Source: CAZFDT01 sp964518335 (GTDB lineage Bacteria; Planctomycetota; Phycisphaerae; Phycisphaerales; Phycisphaeraceae). Taken from it: a stretch of DNA of 64,000 bases. The stretch lies in NCBI GenBank assembly GCA_964518335.1, contig CAZFDT010000015.1:15262-79261 (forward strand). Reading direction: 5' to 3'. The position numbers and the translations under genes were made by a program. This document shows positions 43,657 through 53,102 of this stretch, piece after piece. The notes under the pieces were generated by a model. That model was not told the DNA's origin and did not search any database. It saw nothing but the letters and a program-made list of their open reading frames with translations. Position 1 is the stretch's first letter, and each line of letters starts with the position of its first letter.

Positions 43657-45867
43657 CTACTCCTGAGCGTAGGCCCGCACTTCGACGAGGTGAACCGGGT
43701 GGGCCGGCGCATGGGCGCTGCCCTTGAGCAGGTTGACGCGGAGATAGCGAGCCGGGGTGGCGTCGAAGACGTGCGTGTCGCCGCTGGGGCTGCTGGGCTG
43801 CGTGTTGCTGCTCATGTCCGCGACCTTGGTCCAAGCCTGGCCGTCGGCGGAAAGCTCGACGTGGTACTGATAGTACCGCTGGCCGTCCCAGTAGGTGAAG
43901 ATCTGCACCTTTGTCAGCGCGTGCGTCTGCTGCAGGTCCACGGTGAGCCATTGCGGACCGGGGCTGGCCCACCACGAGCTGTCGAGGCTGACCAGGCCAT
44001 CGACGGCCTTCTCCGGCGCATAGATGCCCTGCGTGCCGCCGCTGACGGTCACGGGCTTGCCAGTGGTGAGGTTGCGCTCGAAGTCCACCTTGTGGAAGCG
44101 ACCGCGATCGGCGCCACCGCGCATGCGACCGTCGGCGTCGAACCCGGCGGCGACGATGTACGCGTCGCCATCCAGCGCCAGCGGCGCGTCGTACCGCGGC
44201 GAAGCCGTGGTCGGCAGCGTGCCGTCGCGCGTGTAGTGAATCGCCGCGATGCCCGGCCCGGCGTCGAGCGCGATCGTCGTGCGGCGATTGAAGAAGTAAC
44301 GCCGATCCTGCACGCGGCCCTCGTCGGGCAGGTCCATCAGGTTGTCGGCGCGGATCGTCACCGGGCGGATCAGTCGCGCCAGCCGCGCCTCGGTTGCCGC
44401 CGCCCTGAGCACAAACGCCTCCTCCTCGAAGCTCGCCTCCGGCGTCCACGTGCGCGCATGTCGCCGCGGTAGCTTTGGCAGATAGTCCCGCAGCAGCGCC
44501 GGGCCACTCATCTCCCACATGGGCATCAACGCGCCCAGGACCCGGTCCTCGCGCGACAGTTGGCTGCCATTGCAGATGTACATGTGCCACTGCGGCCAGG
44601 GCACTGTCAGCGTCCACGGCACGGTGATCGTCGTGAAGCCCTGACGATGCATGTGCGTCGCCGCCGCCGTGCCCTCGATCCAGGTCATCATGATCACCTG
44701 GTCGCGCATCGCCGGCTCGGTTGCCGCGCCCTCCCAGACGATCGTCATCTTCCCGTGCTTGCGGACGATGTCGTTCATCCGCCGCACGTGCTGGACGAAC
44801 AGGTCGTGCAGACTGGCGATGCCGTGGGCCTGCATGTAGGCCTGGGTCTGCGGCAGCGTGCCGATCACATCCCAGCGCGTCTCGTCGCATCCGACGTGGA
44901 AATAGGGCGAGCTGGCGAACACCGCGGCGATCTCGCCCACCAGCGTGTCGAGGATCGGGTAGATGCCGTCGTTGGCGACGTTCATGATCGCCAGGCGCGC
45001 GTTGCTGCCGGGCCGCTCGGGCAGGTCCAGCTCGTCGGGCATCGCCAGCCGGGCCGCGTCGCTGTGCCCGGGCGTTTCCAGCTCGGGCACGAACGTCACG
45101 CCCCGCGCGTCGGCGTAGGCCACCAGCGCCTTGAGTTCGTCCAGGTCGTACACCTTCGGCACGATCCCGCCGTGCGCCGCGCTGTTCTTCGTGCCAAGCT
45201 GCGGATACGCCTTCGACGGGAACGTCCAGCCCTGATCGTCGCTGAGGTGAAGCTGGCAGTAGCGCACCTTGTAGAACCGGCAGGCGTCCACCACCTGGCG
45301 CAGCACGTCGAGCGTCACCTCCTGACGGGCGACGTCCACCATGATCGCCATGAAGTCGGCCTCGGGCCAGTCCTGCACGGTCATGCGGGGCAACTGCAGC
45401 GAGCCGTCGCTGTCGCGCAGCGCCTGCAGGATCGTCGCCGTCCCCTCGGCCACCGCGCGATAGTCGAACCCCGTGACGATCGCGCGGTCCGTCACTTCGA
45501 TGCGATGCGCGTAGTCGCGCGTCTTCGTCACCGCCTGGTCGCGCACGGTGGTGATGTCACGCCCGGCGCGGAGCGACGGGTCGATCGCCAGCACGATGCC
45601 GCCCGCCCGTCCCGCCCCCACGCCCACATCCAGGCGCCGGCCAGCGATCAGATCGATCTCATGAGCGAGGATCTTCGCCAGCGGCAGCAGCGCCTCGTCC
45701 TCAACGACGATGCGGCTGTCGGGCGTGAGGGCCATCGCCCCATCACCCAGCGCCAGTTCCTTGGGCGCGGGGATGAGGTGCAGCGTCTCGTCGGCGCGGG
45801 CGGCCGGCGACAGGACCGAGGCGACAACGACCAGCGAGGCGGTCGCGAGCGGGGCGAATCGAGTCAT
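43657..45867 (-). CDS. GH20 beta-N-acetylhexosaminidase, secreted
   Basis: 736 residues. Signal peptide to about 25 (SLVVVASVLSPAARA), GH20b N-terminal domain (about 27-160), catalytic barrel from about 170 with the acid-base pair Asp328-Glu329 in YFHVGCDETRWD, QLHLSDDQGW and VPELETPGHSDAARLAMP. The C-terminus has a chitobiase-like domain (YTRDGTLPTTASPRYDAPL) and a discoidin/F5-8-type C domain (about 605-735, WLTVDLQQTHALTKVQIFTY). It removes terminal GlcNAc or GalNAc. First gene of an operon with the two transporter genes. ATG at 45867 is preceded by GGAGCGCCCCT. Confidence 0.93.
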   Translation of the reverse strand: MTRFAPLATASLVVVASVLSPAARADETLHLIPAPKELALGDGAMALTPDSRIVVEDEALLPLAKILAHEIDLIAGRRLDVGVGAGRAGGIVLAIDPSLRAGRDITTVRDQAVTKTRDYAHRIEVTDRAIVTGFDYRAVAEGTATILQALRDSDGSLQLPRMTVQDWPEADFMAIMVDVARQEVTLDVLRQVVDACRFYKVRYCQLHLSDDQGWTFPSKAYPQLGTKNSAAHGGIVPKVYDLDELKALVAYADARGVTFVPELETPGHSDAARLAMPDELDLPERPGSNARLAIMNVANDGIYPILDTLVGEIAAVFASSPYFHVGCDETRWDVIGTLPQTQAYMQAHGIASLHDLFVQHVRRMNDIVRKHGKMTIVWEGAATEPAMRDQVIMMTWIEGTAAATHMHRQGFTTITVPWTLTVPWPQWHMYICNGSQLSREDRVLGALMPMWEMSGPALLRDYLPKLPRRHARTWTPEASFEEEAFVLRAAATEARLARLIRPVTIRADNLMDLPDEGRVQDRRYFFNRRTTIALDAGPGIAAIHYTRDGTLPTTASPRYDAPLALDGDAYIVAAGFDADGRMRGGADRGRFHKVDFERNLTTGKPVTVSGGTQGIYAPEKAVDGLVSLDSSWWASPGPQWLTVDLQQTHALTKVQIFTYWDGQRYYQYHVELSADGQAWTKVADMSSNTQPSSPSGDTHVFDATPARYLRVNLLKGSAHAPAHPVHLVEVRAYAQE

Positions 45868-45931
45868 AGGGGCGCTCCTGGGTCGGGAAGGAGTAGGGCA
45901 GTAATATCCACTTACATGACCGTAGCCGTGA

Positions 45932-45937
45932 ATTATA
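45932..45937 (-). promoter_or_regulatory. -10 hexamer for the GH20 operon
   Basis: On the minus strand TATAAT in an AT-rich island, with TGCACA 17 nt upstream as a weak -35. Between it and the gene lies CCACTTACATGACC (45909-45922), resembling half of the ACTTnACATnAAGT palindrome found at two other promoters. Confidence 0.5.
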
Positions 45938-46103
45938 AAACAAATAGCGACATCTGTGCAGCCAAAGTTATCTACATTCGATGCCGTGCCGCCCGCGGGT
46001 CCGGCCGCGGCGGGGCCGGGGCCATCGTGGGCCGACCCCTGGCGTGAGGCCCTGCTCACGCAGTTGATGGTAGCTTAGGAATGTCCACCCCTCATGATTT
46101 CTA

Positions 46104-46132
46104 TTGACATGACTAAACGTTAATACTAGAGT
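46104..46132 (+). promoter_or_regulatory. Promoter of the PEP-CTERM LamG gene
   Basis: TTGACA (46104-46109), 17 nt, TAGAGT (46127-46132). The spacer contains TAAACGTTAA, a near-palindrome with a central CG as in many LacI-family operators. Confidence 0.55.
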
Positions 46133-46231
46133 GTTTTTAGACATAGTTTCACTGACTCATTTTTGGCCGTGTTTATTCTTAACACATGCCTGACCTGCAT
46201 CCAGGCAGGCGCAACTTTGGGAGAGCATGTC

Positions 46232-47086
46232 ATGTCAAGCCTTCGCACGCGTGTTCTGTCCGTCTCGTTGGCAGCATCCATGGTGATGGTCGGCGCCACC
46301 ACCGCATGGGGCAGCGTTTACAACGATGCCGTGTTGGCGAGCAATCCGCTCTACTACTGGACCTTCGACGAGGCCAGCGGCAACGCCATCGAGCAGGTCA
46401 ACGGCATCGCCCAGGACGAGCTGGTGCCCTCGGGCATCGCCACACGCATCGCCAGCACGACCAACGGCGGCGGCGTGTCGCTGGGCTCGGCCGCCTCGTT
46501 CAGCGACCCCCACACCCTCAACGCGGCGGGCAATACCTTCACACTGTCGGACCTCTCGGGCACCGGCACCTACAGCAAGTATGCCCTCGAGTTCTGGGTC
46601 AAAGCCGATTCGGGGTTCAGCCAGGAGTACGTCATGGACGTGGGCGGCAACAACACGCCCGCGGTGTTGTTCAACTACACGGCCAACGTGCTGGCGTTCT
46701 ACAGCCCCGACACCGGCGGCACCGACAAGGGGCCGGTCATCGCCACCGACACCTGGTACCACGTCGTGATGGGCACCGACCAGGCCGCCAAGCAGACGAC
46801 CATCATCGTCAATGGTGGGACGCCCGTGGTCTATTCCTACCCGGGCAGCTCCTATGGTCTGGGCAGTGGCCACGTGACCGTCGGCGGCTATTTCTCCGGC
46901 GTCAACAACTTCTACGGGGCGGTGGACGAGCTGGCCATCTATGACCTGGCGGCCGGCGACTTCAACTCGCAACTGGCCGGCATCGCGGCCCACTACAACG
47001 TCGTTGTGCCCGAGCCGACCACGGCCGCCTTGCTCGTGTGTGCCGCTATCGGGCTGGTGTCTCGTCGTCGCGCCAGGGTCGCGTGA
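46232..47086 (+). CDS. PEP-CTERM-anchored LamG/concanavalin-like protein
   Basis: 284 residues. Signal peptide (SLRTRVLSVSLAASMVMVGATTAWG), one LamG-like jelly roll (about 30-255, YYWTFDEASGNAIEQVNG, YALEFWVKADSGFSQEYVM, TWYHVVMGTDQAAKQTTII, YGAVDELAIYD) and a C-terminal PEP-CTERM tail (VPEPTTAALLVCAAIGLVSRRR) for exosortase processing. Probably a surface glycan-binding protein. ATG at 46232 has GGGAGAG upstream. Confidence 0.88.
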   Translation: MSSLRTRVLSVSLAASMVMVGATTAWGSVYNDAVLASNPLYYWTFDEASGNAIEQVNGIAQDELVPSGIATRIASTTNGGGVSLGSAASFSDPHTLNAAGNTFTLSDLSGTGTYSKYALEFWVKADSGFSQEYVMDVGGNNTPAVLFNYTANVLAFYSPDTGGTDKGPVIATDTWYHVVMGTDQAAKQTTIIVNGGTPVVYSYPGSSYGLGSGHVTVGGYFSGVNNFYGAVDELAIYDLAAGDFNSQLAGIAAHYNVVVPEPTTAALLVCAAIGLVSRRRARVA

Positions 47087-47224
47087 GACCCCGGTGCAGT
47101 ACGGCCAGGAGTGCCACCGACGCCGCCGCGAACCACGACGTTCCCGGCCTCGGTGGCATTGCCCGGTCGCGCCGCAAGGCTTGCCCCTGTGACCTCCGTT
47201 GCGAGTCCGCCTACGATGCATGAC

Positions 47225-48496
47225 ATGCGCACCTCGTGGAAAGCACTTTTCATCATGGCCCTCTTGAGCGCGTCCGCAGCGTTGCATGCGCAAGAACGCA
47301 CCTTCACGGTGGATTGCCGCAGCACGCCCGAGGCCGGGTGGATCGCCGGGGGCTACGGCATGCTGCACTTCACCTTTACGAACAAAGGCGATCAGCCGGT
47401 GACGGTCGTGGCGCTGTCGGGTCAGTGGCTGATCCACGGCGAGCCCGCTCCGCGCAAGCCGTGGGACTGGGACGTCAACCAGGTGGTCGAGGCGGGGGGC
47501 ACGGGCACGTTCAAGCTCACGAGCTGGATGCCGCCGGATGTCGCCGAGGCCTCGACGCGCAGCAAGCCCAGCGTGACCATCTCGGCCAAGTTGACCCGAC
47601 CCGACGGGCAGGCGGTGTCGTCCGAGCCGGTGACGGTCGAGGTGGGCGTGTCGTCGCTGCCCGAGCCGTTGCGGCGCATTGACGCCAAGCACATGGGCCT
47701 GGAGTTGATGACCTCGCGCTACAAGGACTTCAAGCACGTGCGCGAGGTGCTGGCGTTCCTCGACCAGACGTATCTGGCGATGCAGGATCTCACCGGCTTC
47801 ACGCCTTACGACGGCAAGGTGCTGGTCATCCGCGAATGCCCCGACAACCCGGCGTGGGCCTACGCCGGCAACCCGATCATGGCCAACACCAAATTCGTGG
47901 GCCAGACCGTCGAGGAGTTCGATCGTTACGAGGTGTCGTTCGGCTGGATCCACGAGATCGGCCACTGCTTCGACTTCGGCGGGTGGTACATCTGGAACAG
48001 TCCGGCCTCAGAGTTCCAGGCCAACTTCAAGCTCGCGTATGTGTTTGACACGCTGCTCACGCCCGACTCGAAGTTCCGTGCCCGGTCGTGGAAGCCGTTG
48101 GTGGGCAATCAGAAGCCGCTGGTCCTCGGGCGTCAGTTCGTCGACGGGCACGTGATCGCGTCCGGGGACGAGTATCTGGCCGACACGTCGCGCACGTGGG
48201 ACACGATGAACACCGACGACCTGCACGCCTTTTTCCACCGCATGGTGCGCACCTACGGGTGGGAGCCGTTCAAGCGCTGGTACCGCACCTACGACATCCT
48301 GGCGAAGGCCGGCCTTGAAAAGCCCGCCGACGATGCCGCCAAGGTGCAGCTCATCTGCGCGATTCTCAATCGCGCCATCGGCGTCGATCAGCAGCCGCGC
48401 TTCGCCCTTTGGCGCTTCCCGGTCACGCCCGAGGATGTCGCACGCATGGATGCGAAGTATGATCTGGCGCGGCATGTGCCGGCGGCGAAGGATTGA
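47225..48496 (+). CDS. Secreted M60-like (enhancin/mucinase-type) zinc metallopeptidase
   Basis: 423 residues. Signal peptide to about 22 (ALLSASAALHAQ), a beta-rich N-terminal domain (about 25-145) and a peptidase domain with HEIGH at 243-247 in FGWIHEIGHCFDFGGWYIWN and a downstream Glu263 as third ligand, the HExxH-x(8-28)-E pattern of M60-like proteins, which often cut mucin-type O-glycoproteins. The C-terminal helices (NTDDLHAFFHRMVRTYGWEPFKRWY) also fit the family. ATG at 47216 is an alternative start. It lies between a LamG protein and an epimerase gene in the glycan locus. Confidence 0.82.
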   Translation: MRTSWKALFIMALLSASAALHAQERTFTVDCRSTPEAGWIAGGYGMLHFTFTNKGDQPVTVVALSGQWLIHGEPAPRKPWDWDVNQVVEAGGTGTFKLTSWMPPDVAEASTRSKPSVTISAKLTRPDGQAVSSEPVTVEVGVSSLPEPLRRIDAKHMGLELMTSRYKDFKHVREVLAFLDQTYLAMQDLTGFTPYDGKVLVIRECPDNPAWAYAGNPIMANTKFVGQTVEEFDRYEVSFGWIHEIGHCFDFGGWYIWNSPASEFQANFKLAYVFDTLLTPDSKFRARSWKPLVGNQKPLVLGRQFVDGHVIASGDEYLADTSRTWDTMNTDDLHAFFHRMVRTYGWEPFKRWYRTYDILAKAGLEKPADDAAKVQLICAILNRAIGVDQQPRFALWRFPVTPEDVARMDAKYDLARHVPAAKD

Positions 48497-48527
48497 GCGA
48501 CCGCCCCGTGCCCGCTCGAGATTCGCC

Positions 48528-49724
48528 ATGACGCCTACCCGCACGTCGGAGTTGCTGGCCATCTACCGCGACGGCTTGCTGCAGGACACGCTGCCCTTCT
48601 GGCTTCCCCGGGCCCTGGATCACGAGCACGGCGGCTACCTCACCTCGCTGGACCAGGACGGCTCACTGTTGCAGGACGACAAACCCGTCTGGGTGCAGGG
48701 CCGCTTCGCCTGGCTCCTGGCGACGCTGCACCAGACCGTCGAGCCGCGGCAGGAGTGGCTCGATGCGGCGCGCCTGGGCGTCGATTTCCTGAACCGGCAC
48801 TGCTTTGACACCGACGGGCGCATGTTCTTCATGGTCACGCGCGACGGCCGACCCCTGCGCAAGCGCCGCTACATCTTCAGTGAGGCGTTCGCCATCGCGG
48901 CGCTGGCGGCCTACGGCAAGGCGTCCGGCCAGGCGCAGTGCGTCGAGCACGCGGTGCAACTGTTCAAACGCGTGCTGCAGTGGCTGGACATGCCCACGGT
49001 GCTCACGCCCAAGCTCAACCCCGAGGTGCGGCGGCTCAAGGGCCTGGCCGTGCCCATGATCCTCATCGTCACCGCGCAGGAGCTGCGCAAGGCCAGCGAC
49101 GACCCGATCGCCACGCAGACGATCGACCGCTGCATTGAGGAGATTCGCCGCGACTTTCTCAAGCCCGAGTTCCGCTGCGTTCTGGAAACCGTCGGCCCGC
49201 ACGGGGAGTTCTGCGACAACTTCGACGGCCGCATGATCTGCCCCGGCCATTCGCTCGAGTGCGGCTGGTTCATCCTCGAAGAGGCGCGCCTGCGCGGCGG
49301 CGACGCGGCGCTCGTCGAGCTGGGCACGACCATCATCGACTGGTCGTATGACTGGGGTTGGGACCCGGTGTACGGCGGGATTCTCTATTACCGCGACTGC
49401 CGCAACCTGCCCTGCACCGAGTACTGGCACGACATGAAATACTGGTGGCCGCACAACGAGGCGATTATTGCCACGCTGCTGGCCTACCAGCTCACCGGCC
49501 AGCCGCGGTACGCCCGGCGACACGAGGCGGTGCATCAGTGGGCATACGAGCGTTTCCCCGATCCGCTGCACGGCGAGTGGTTTGGCTACCTGCACCGCGA
49601 CGGACGCCTGTCCACCCGCCTCAAGGGCAATGTCTGGAAGGGCCCGTTCCACCTGCCGCGCATGCAGTGGTATTGCTGGCAGCGGCTGGAGGAGCTGGCA
49701 GCGGCCCCGGCGGGAGTTTTATGA
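48528..49724 (+). CDS. N-acylglucosamine 2-epimerase family protein
   Basis: 398 residues, (alpha/alpha)6-barrel. The motifs RFAWLLATLH, RRYIFSEAFAIAALAAYG, NFDGRMICPGHSLECGWFILEEA, and YWWPHNEAIIATLLAYQLTG follow the renin-binding protein/AGE family, with His residues in PGHSLE and WPHNEA expected at the active site. It should interconvert GlcNAc and ManNAc or epimerise another released sugar. It starts 31 nt after the M60 gene and is followed by the LacI gene promoter. Confidence 0.92.
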   Translation: MTPTRTSELLAIYRDGLLQDTLPFWLPRALDHEHGGYLTSLDQDGSLLQDDKPVWVQGRFAWLLATLHQTVEPRQEWLDAARLGVDFLNRHCFDTDGRMFFMVTRDGRPLRKRRYIFSEAFAIAALAAYGKASGQAQCVEHAVQLFKRVLQWLDMPTVLTPKLNPEVRRLKGLAVPMILIVTAQELRKASDDPIATQTIDRCIEEIRRDFLKPEFRCVLETVGPHGEFCDNFDGRMICPGHSLECGWFILEEARLRGGDAALVELGTTIIDWSYDWGWDPVYGGILYYRDCRNLPCTEYWHDMKYWWPHNEAIIATLLAYQLTGQPRYARRHEAVHQWAYERFPDPLHGEWFGYLHRDGRLSTRLKGNVWKGPFHLPRMQWYCWQRLEELAAAPAGVL

Positions 49725-49731
49725 ATTCATC

Positions 49732-49770
49732 TTGACGGGGCCGCTGCGGGCGGTAAACTTAATGTAAAGT
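49732..49770 (+). promoter_or_regulatory. Promoter and palindromic operator of the LacI-family gene
   Basis: TTGACG (49732-49737), 16 nt, TAAACT (49754-49759). ACTTAATGTAAAGT (49757-49770) is a near-perfect palindrome overlapping the -10 and ending 1 nt before the ATG, suitable for autoregulation. Confidence 0.7.
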
Positions 49771-49771
49771 C

Positions 49772-50905
49772 ATGACCGATTCCGGGCATCGCCGAAAGAG
49801 GTCGGACGTGACCCATGCAGCGACCAGTGTGACGCGACGCACCACTCTGCGCGATGTGGCGCGCGCCGCCCACGTCTCCGTGCCCGTCGCCGCGGTCGTG
49901 CTCAATGGCGGGCCGGGAAACAACTCGCGCGCCAGCCAGCAGACCGCACGCCGCATCGTCACCGCCGCGCAGCGACTCAATTACCAGGCCAACCCTGCCG
50001 CGCGTCAACTGCGCGGCGTCCGCAGCTACACCTTCGGTCTGCTCGTGACCTCCGCCGGCGATCCCCAGCGCGGCATGCTCGTGCAGCAACTGGACATCGA
50101 GGCGGTCAAGCGGGGCTATCACACGCTCATCGGCAACACCATCGGCGGCGTCCACGACCAGCCGGACCAGTTCGACTACTACGTCGGCGAGCTCTACCGC
50201 CGCCGCGTCGATGGCGTGTTCTGCGTCGTCAATCCGGCGTCGCCCGGCGATCGTGCGGCGCTGGTGGCGCGGCATCCCCACACCGTGTTCTACGAAGACC
50301 CAGGCGTGCGCGGCGCCGCATTCGTCGCGCCCGATCGTCGCATGGCCGCCCGCCTGGCGGTGGAGCACCTGGCACAGCGCGGCCGACGCAGGGTTGGGCT
50401 GGCCATGATCGATCTGGACTGGGATTTCTATCGCCCGCGCGTGGAGGGCCATATCGAGGCGCTGCGACAACTGGGGATGCCTGACGAGGATGAGGGCCTG
50501 GTGTACGTTGCGGCGTGGCGAGAGGTGTGCCCGGATCTGGCCGACGGCGTCGTGGAGAGCTTCGATTACCTGGACATGCTGGCCGAGCGGGTTGTGGCCG
50601 ACCTGGTGGTGGCGCGTCGCGCCGACGCCATCGTGACGCACGACGATTACCTGGCCGCCGCGCTGTTGCGCTGCCTCGACCGCCACGGACGATCGGTGCC
50701 CGGCGACGTGGCGGTCATGGGCTGCGGCGACGGCATGTTCGCGCAGTGGACCACGCCGCCGCTGAGCACCATCAACTTCCGTTACGCCGACGCGGCGACG
50801 GCCATGGTGCACATGCTCGACCGCATGATCGGAGGCCGCAAGCTCGCCCCAGATCAGCGCGTCGCGCATATCGCGCCGCAACTGGTGGCGCGCCAGTCCA
50901 CGTGA
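49772..50905 (+). CDS. LacI-family transcriptional regulator
   Basis: 377 residues. Helix-turn-helix and hinge at about residues 24-80 (TLRDVARAAHVSVPVAAVVLN, RIVTAAQRLNYQANPAARQL), then a periplasmic-binding-protein-like effector domain ending in the typical DVAVMGCGDGMFAQWTTPPLSTI. The effector is probably a sugar released by the GH20 or epimerase proteins. The hinge is longer than usual (GGPGNNSRASQQTA). It is probably autoregulated, and the same palindrome lies at the pseudopilin promoter at 32.7 kb. The pseudopilin gene at 50992 follows after 86 nt. Confidence 0.93.
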   Translation: MTDSGHRRKRSDVTHAATSVTRRTTLRDVARAAHVSVPVAAVVLNGGPGNNSRASQQTARRIVTAAQRLNYQANPAARQLRGVRSYTFGLLVTSAGDPQRGMLVQQLDIEAVKRGYHTLIGNTIGGVHDQPDQFDYYVGELYRRRVDGVFCVVNPASPGDRAALVARHPHTVFYEDPGVRGAAFVAPDRRMAARLAVEHLAQRGRRRVGLAMIDLDWDFYRPRVEGHIEALRQLGMPDEDEGLVYVAAWREVCPDLADGVVESFDYLDMLAERVVADLVVARRADAIVTHDDYLAAALLRCLDRHGRSVPGDVAVMGCGDGMFAQWTTPPLSTINFRYADAATAMVHMLDRMIGGRKLAPDQRVAHIAPQLVARQST

Positions 50906-50991
50906 ACGATTCCGGGCCTGGAAACGCAAGGACCAATCATGCCTGTGACCGACACATCGCGCAGCCTGCAACTCACAACAGGGACGGAACC

Positions 50992-51717
50992 ATGATCTGC
51001 AAACGAGCCTTCACCCTGATCGAACTGCTGGTGGTCATCAGCATCATCGCGCTGCTGATTTCGCTGCTGTTGCCTTCGCTGAGCAAGGCCCGAGACGCGG
51101 CGCGCAAGACGCTGTGCGCCGCCAACGAGCACACGATTCTGCTGGGTTTCATCAACTACGCGGTGGACCACAAGGGCTATATGCCTAACACCGGCGGGGC
51201 CAACACGTCCGTGGACGGCTACCTGCAGAAATCCATGGCCGTGACGCTGTTGCCCAACTACTTCAGCGTGGGCGTGACCATGATCGGCACGACGCCGACG
51301 TTCCCTTACAGCAAAGGCATTGGCACGTTCTACTGCCCGCAGTTCGCCAAGGATCTCCCGCCCCACTATGGCGGCTACACCGCCCAGGATTTCTGGGAGA
51401 AGGTCGCCGGCACCGACCCGACCAAAACCCACTACTACATCGGGTACAACCTGCACACCAACTGGGTCAACGTCTTCGCGCCGACCTGGATCGTCAAGCG
51501 CATGGACGATAATCCGACCCTGCCGGTCGTCGTGGACATCAACGAGACCGACTTCGGCACACTGCAGTTCGGCGGCGGCTGGTCGGTCGCCCACCGCGAT
51601 CAGAACAAGAAGCCCGAAGGCACGAACATCGGCCGCCTCCGCGGTGACGTGCAGTGGGTCCCCTTCTCGGCCATGGAGCAACGCTACGTCCCCGGCCCGT
51701 GGAGCGTGTGGTGGTGA
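50992..51717 (+). CDS. Pseudopilin-like protein, paralogue of the one at 31822
   Basis: 241 residues. Prepilin motif RAFTLIELLVVISIIALLIS, then LPSLSKARDAARKTLCAANEH, a conserved middle (HYYIGYNLHTN, WIVKRMDD) and the end RYVPGPWSVWW. It aligns with the 31822 protein over its length but lacks the PLPPLPP insertion. GGGACGGAACC precedes the ATG. It lies behind the LacI gene and may share its transcript. Confidence 0.88.
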   Translation: MICKRAFTLIELLVVISIIALLISLLLPSLSKARDAARKTLCAANEHTILLGFINYAVDHKGYMPNTGGANTSVDGYLQKSMAVTLLPNYFSVGVTMIGTTPTFPYSKGIGTFYCPQFAKDLPPHYGGYTAQDFWEKVAGTDPTKTHYYIGYNLHTNWVNVFAPTWIVKRMDDNPTLPVVVDINETDFGTLQFGGGWSVAHRDQNKKPEGTNIGRLRGDVQWVPFSAMEQRYVPGPWSVWW

Positions 51718-51749
51718 ATGCGAGCTTGCTCGTGGTCGCGCGATAACGA

Positions 51750-53102
51750 TCAATTGGGCATCAGCGCCACGGCCCGGTCGTACACGCCGTTGCACTTGCT
51801 GGCGGCGTCGTCCCAGGTGAGGCGGCGCACTTCCATGTCGGCATGCTGGCGCAGCGTGTGCGACAGCGGCGGGTGGCGCAGCACGGCGAGGATCTTGTTG
51901 GCGATCTCGTGCGTGTCCCAGAAATCGACCTTCAGCGCGTGCGTGAGCACCTCGGCCACGCCGCTGGTCTTGCTGATGATGACGGGCACGTCGTGGCTGA
52001 TGGCTTCGAGGGGGGCGATGCCGAAGGGCTCGCTGACGCTGGGCATGACGAAGACGTCGGCCATCTCGAAGATGCGCTGCACGTCCTCGCCGCGGAGGAA
52101 GCCGGTGAAGAGCACCTTGTGGCCGATGCCCTCGGCGGCGGCGAGCTCGATGACGTCGCGCACCTTGTCGCCGCTGCCGGCCATGACGAATTTCACGCGG
52201 TCGTACTTTTCGAGGACCTTTTTGGCGGCGGCGACGAAATACTCGGGGCCCTTCTGCATGGTGATGCGGCCCAGGAAGAGGACGATCTTGTCGCCCTTGC
52301 GGATGGCCTGGACCTTGTCGGCGTGGCCGTTGGTATAGCCGTTGCCCGAGTCGATGCCGTTATAGACCACGTCGATCTTGCCTGCGCTGACGCCGTAGCG
52401 ATGCTCGAGGATTTTCTTGGTGTAGTGGCTGACGGCGATGACGCGGACGGCCGCGTGCATGCCGCGGCGCTCGATGTCGTAGATCGGCTGGTTGATGTGG
52501 TCGCCGCAGCGGTCGAACTCGGTGGAGTGGACGTGGACGACCAGGGGCTTGCCGGTGGCGGCGGCGACGGCCATGCCGGCGGGGAAGGTCAGCCAGTCGT
52601 GGGCGTGCACCACGTCGAAGTCCTCGCCTCGGGCCAGATCGACGCACAGGTCGGCATAGCGCGACGCTTCCTTGATGAGGTCGCCGTGGTACTGCTGGCC
52701 GGGGCCTTCCCACTGGCGTTCGAGCACGCTCACGGGCTTGTTGGGGTCGAGCTTGCCCTGGGCGGCACGGGCCGCGGCGAGGGCGGCGCTGGTGTAAGGA
52801 CTGGGCAGCATCGAGGGGACGGCCTTGAATGTCACGTTGGCGAACGCGCCGTGGCCGGGGTTGTCGGCCATGCGAAACGTCGCGGCCACGCTGGCGGGGC
52901 TGCGATCGCCCATCGCGGCCTTGGGCGACTGCGGCGACAAAAGCTTGACGTGCTCGACGAACTCACTGCCCACCTGCTTGGGCAGCACAAACGTCACATG
53001 CGTCTGCTGACGCGACAGGGCCTTGGTCAGTCCATAGCAGGCGGTTCCCAAACCGCCACTGATGAACGGCGGAAACTCCCAACCAAGCATGAAAACGCGC
53101 AT
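51750..53102 (-). CDS. Glycogen/starch synthase-like glycosyltransferase (GT4/GT5)
   Basis: 450 residues, GT-B fold. The N-terminal FMLGWEFPPFISGGLGTACYGL is the nucleotide-sugar binding loop of starch-synthase-like enzymes (G-G-L), with VVHAHDWLTFPAGM, and the C-terminal half has VLFLGRITMQKGPEYFVAAA and the E-x7-E motif in PSVSEPFGIAPLEA. Likely an alpha-glucan or glycan synthase; donor and acceptor are not known. GGAGTGAG precedes the ATG. It is convergent with the pseudopilin gene, 32 nt apart. Confidence 0.88.
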   Translation of the reverse strand: MRVFMLGWEFPPFISGGLGTACYGLTKALSRQQTHVTFVLPKQVGSEFVEHVKLLSPQSPKAAMGDRSPASVAATFRMADNPGHGAFANVTFKAVPSMLPSPYTSAALAAARAAQGKLDPNKPVSVLERQWEGPGQQYHGDLIKEASRYADLCVDLARGEDFDVVHAHDWLTFPAGMAVAAATGKPLVVHVHSTEFDRCGDHINQPIYDIERRGMHAAVRVIAVSHYTKKILEHRYGVSAGKIDVVYNGIDSGNGYTNGHADKVQAIRKGDKIVLFLGRITMQKGPEYFVAAAKKVLEKYDRVKFVMAGSGDKVRDVIELAAAEGIGHKVLFTGFLRGEDVQRIFEMADVFVMPSVSEPFGIAPLEAISHDVPVIISKTSGVAEVLTHALKVDFWDTHEIANKILAVLRHPPLSHTLRQHADMEVRRLTWDDAASKCNGVYDRAVALMPN

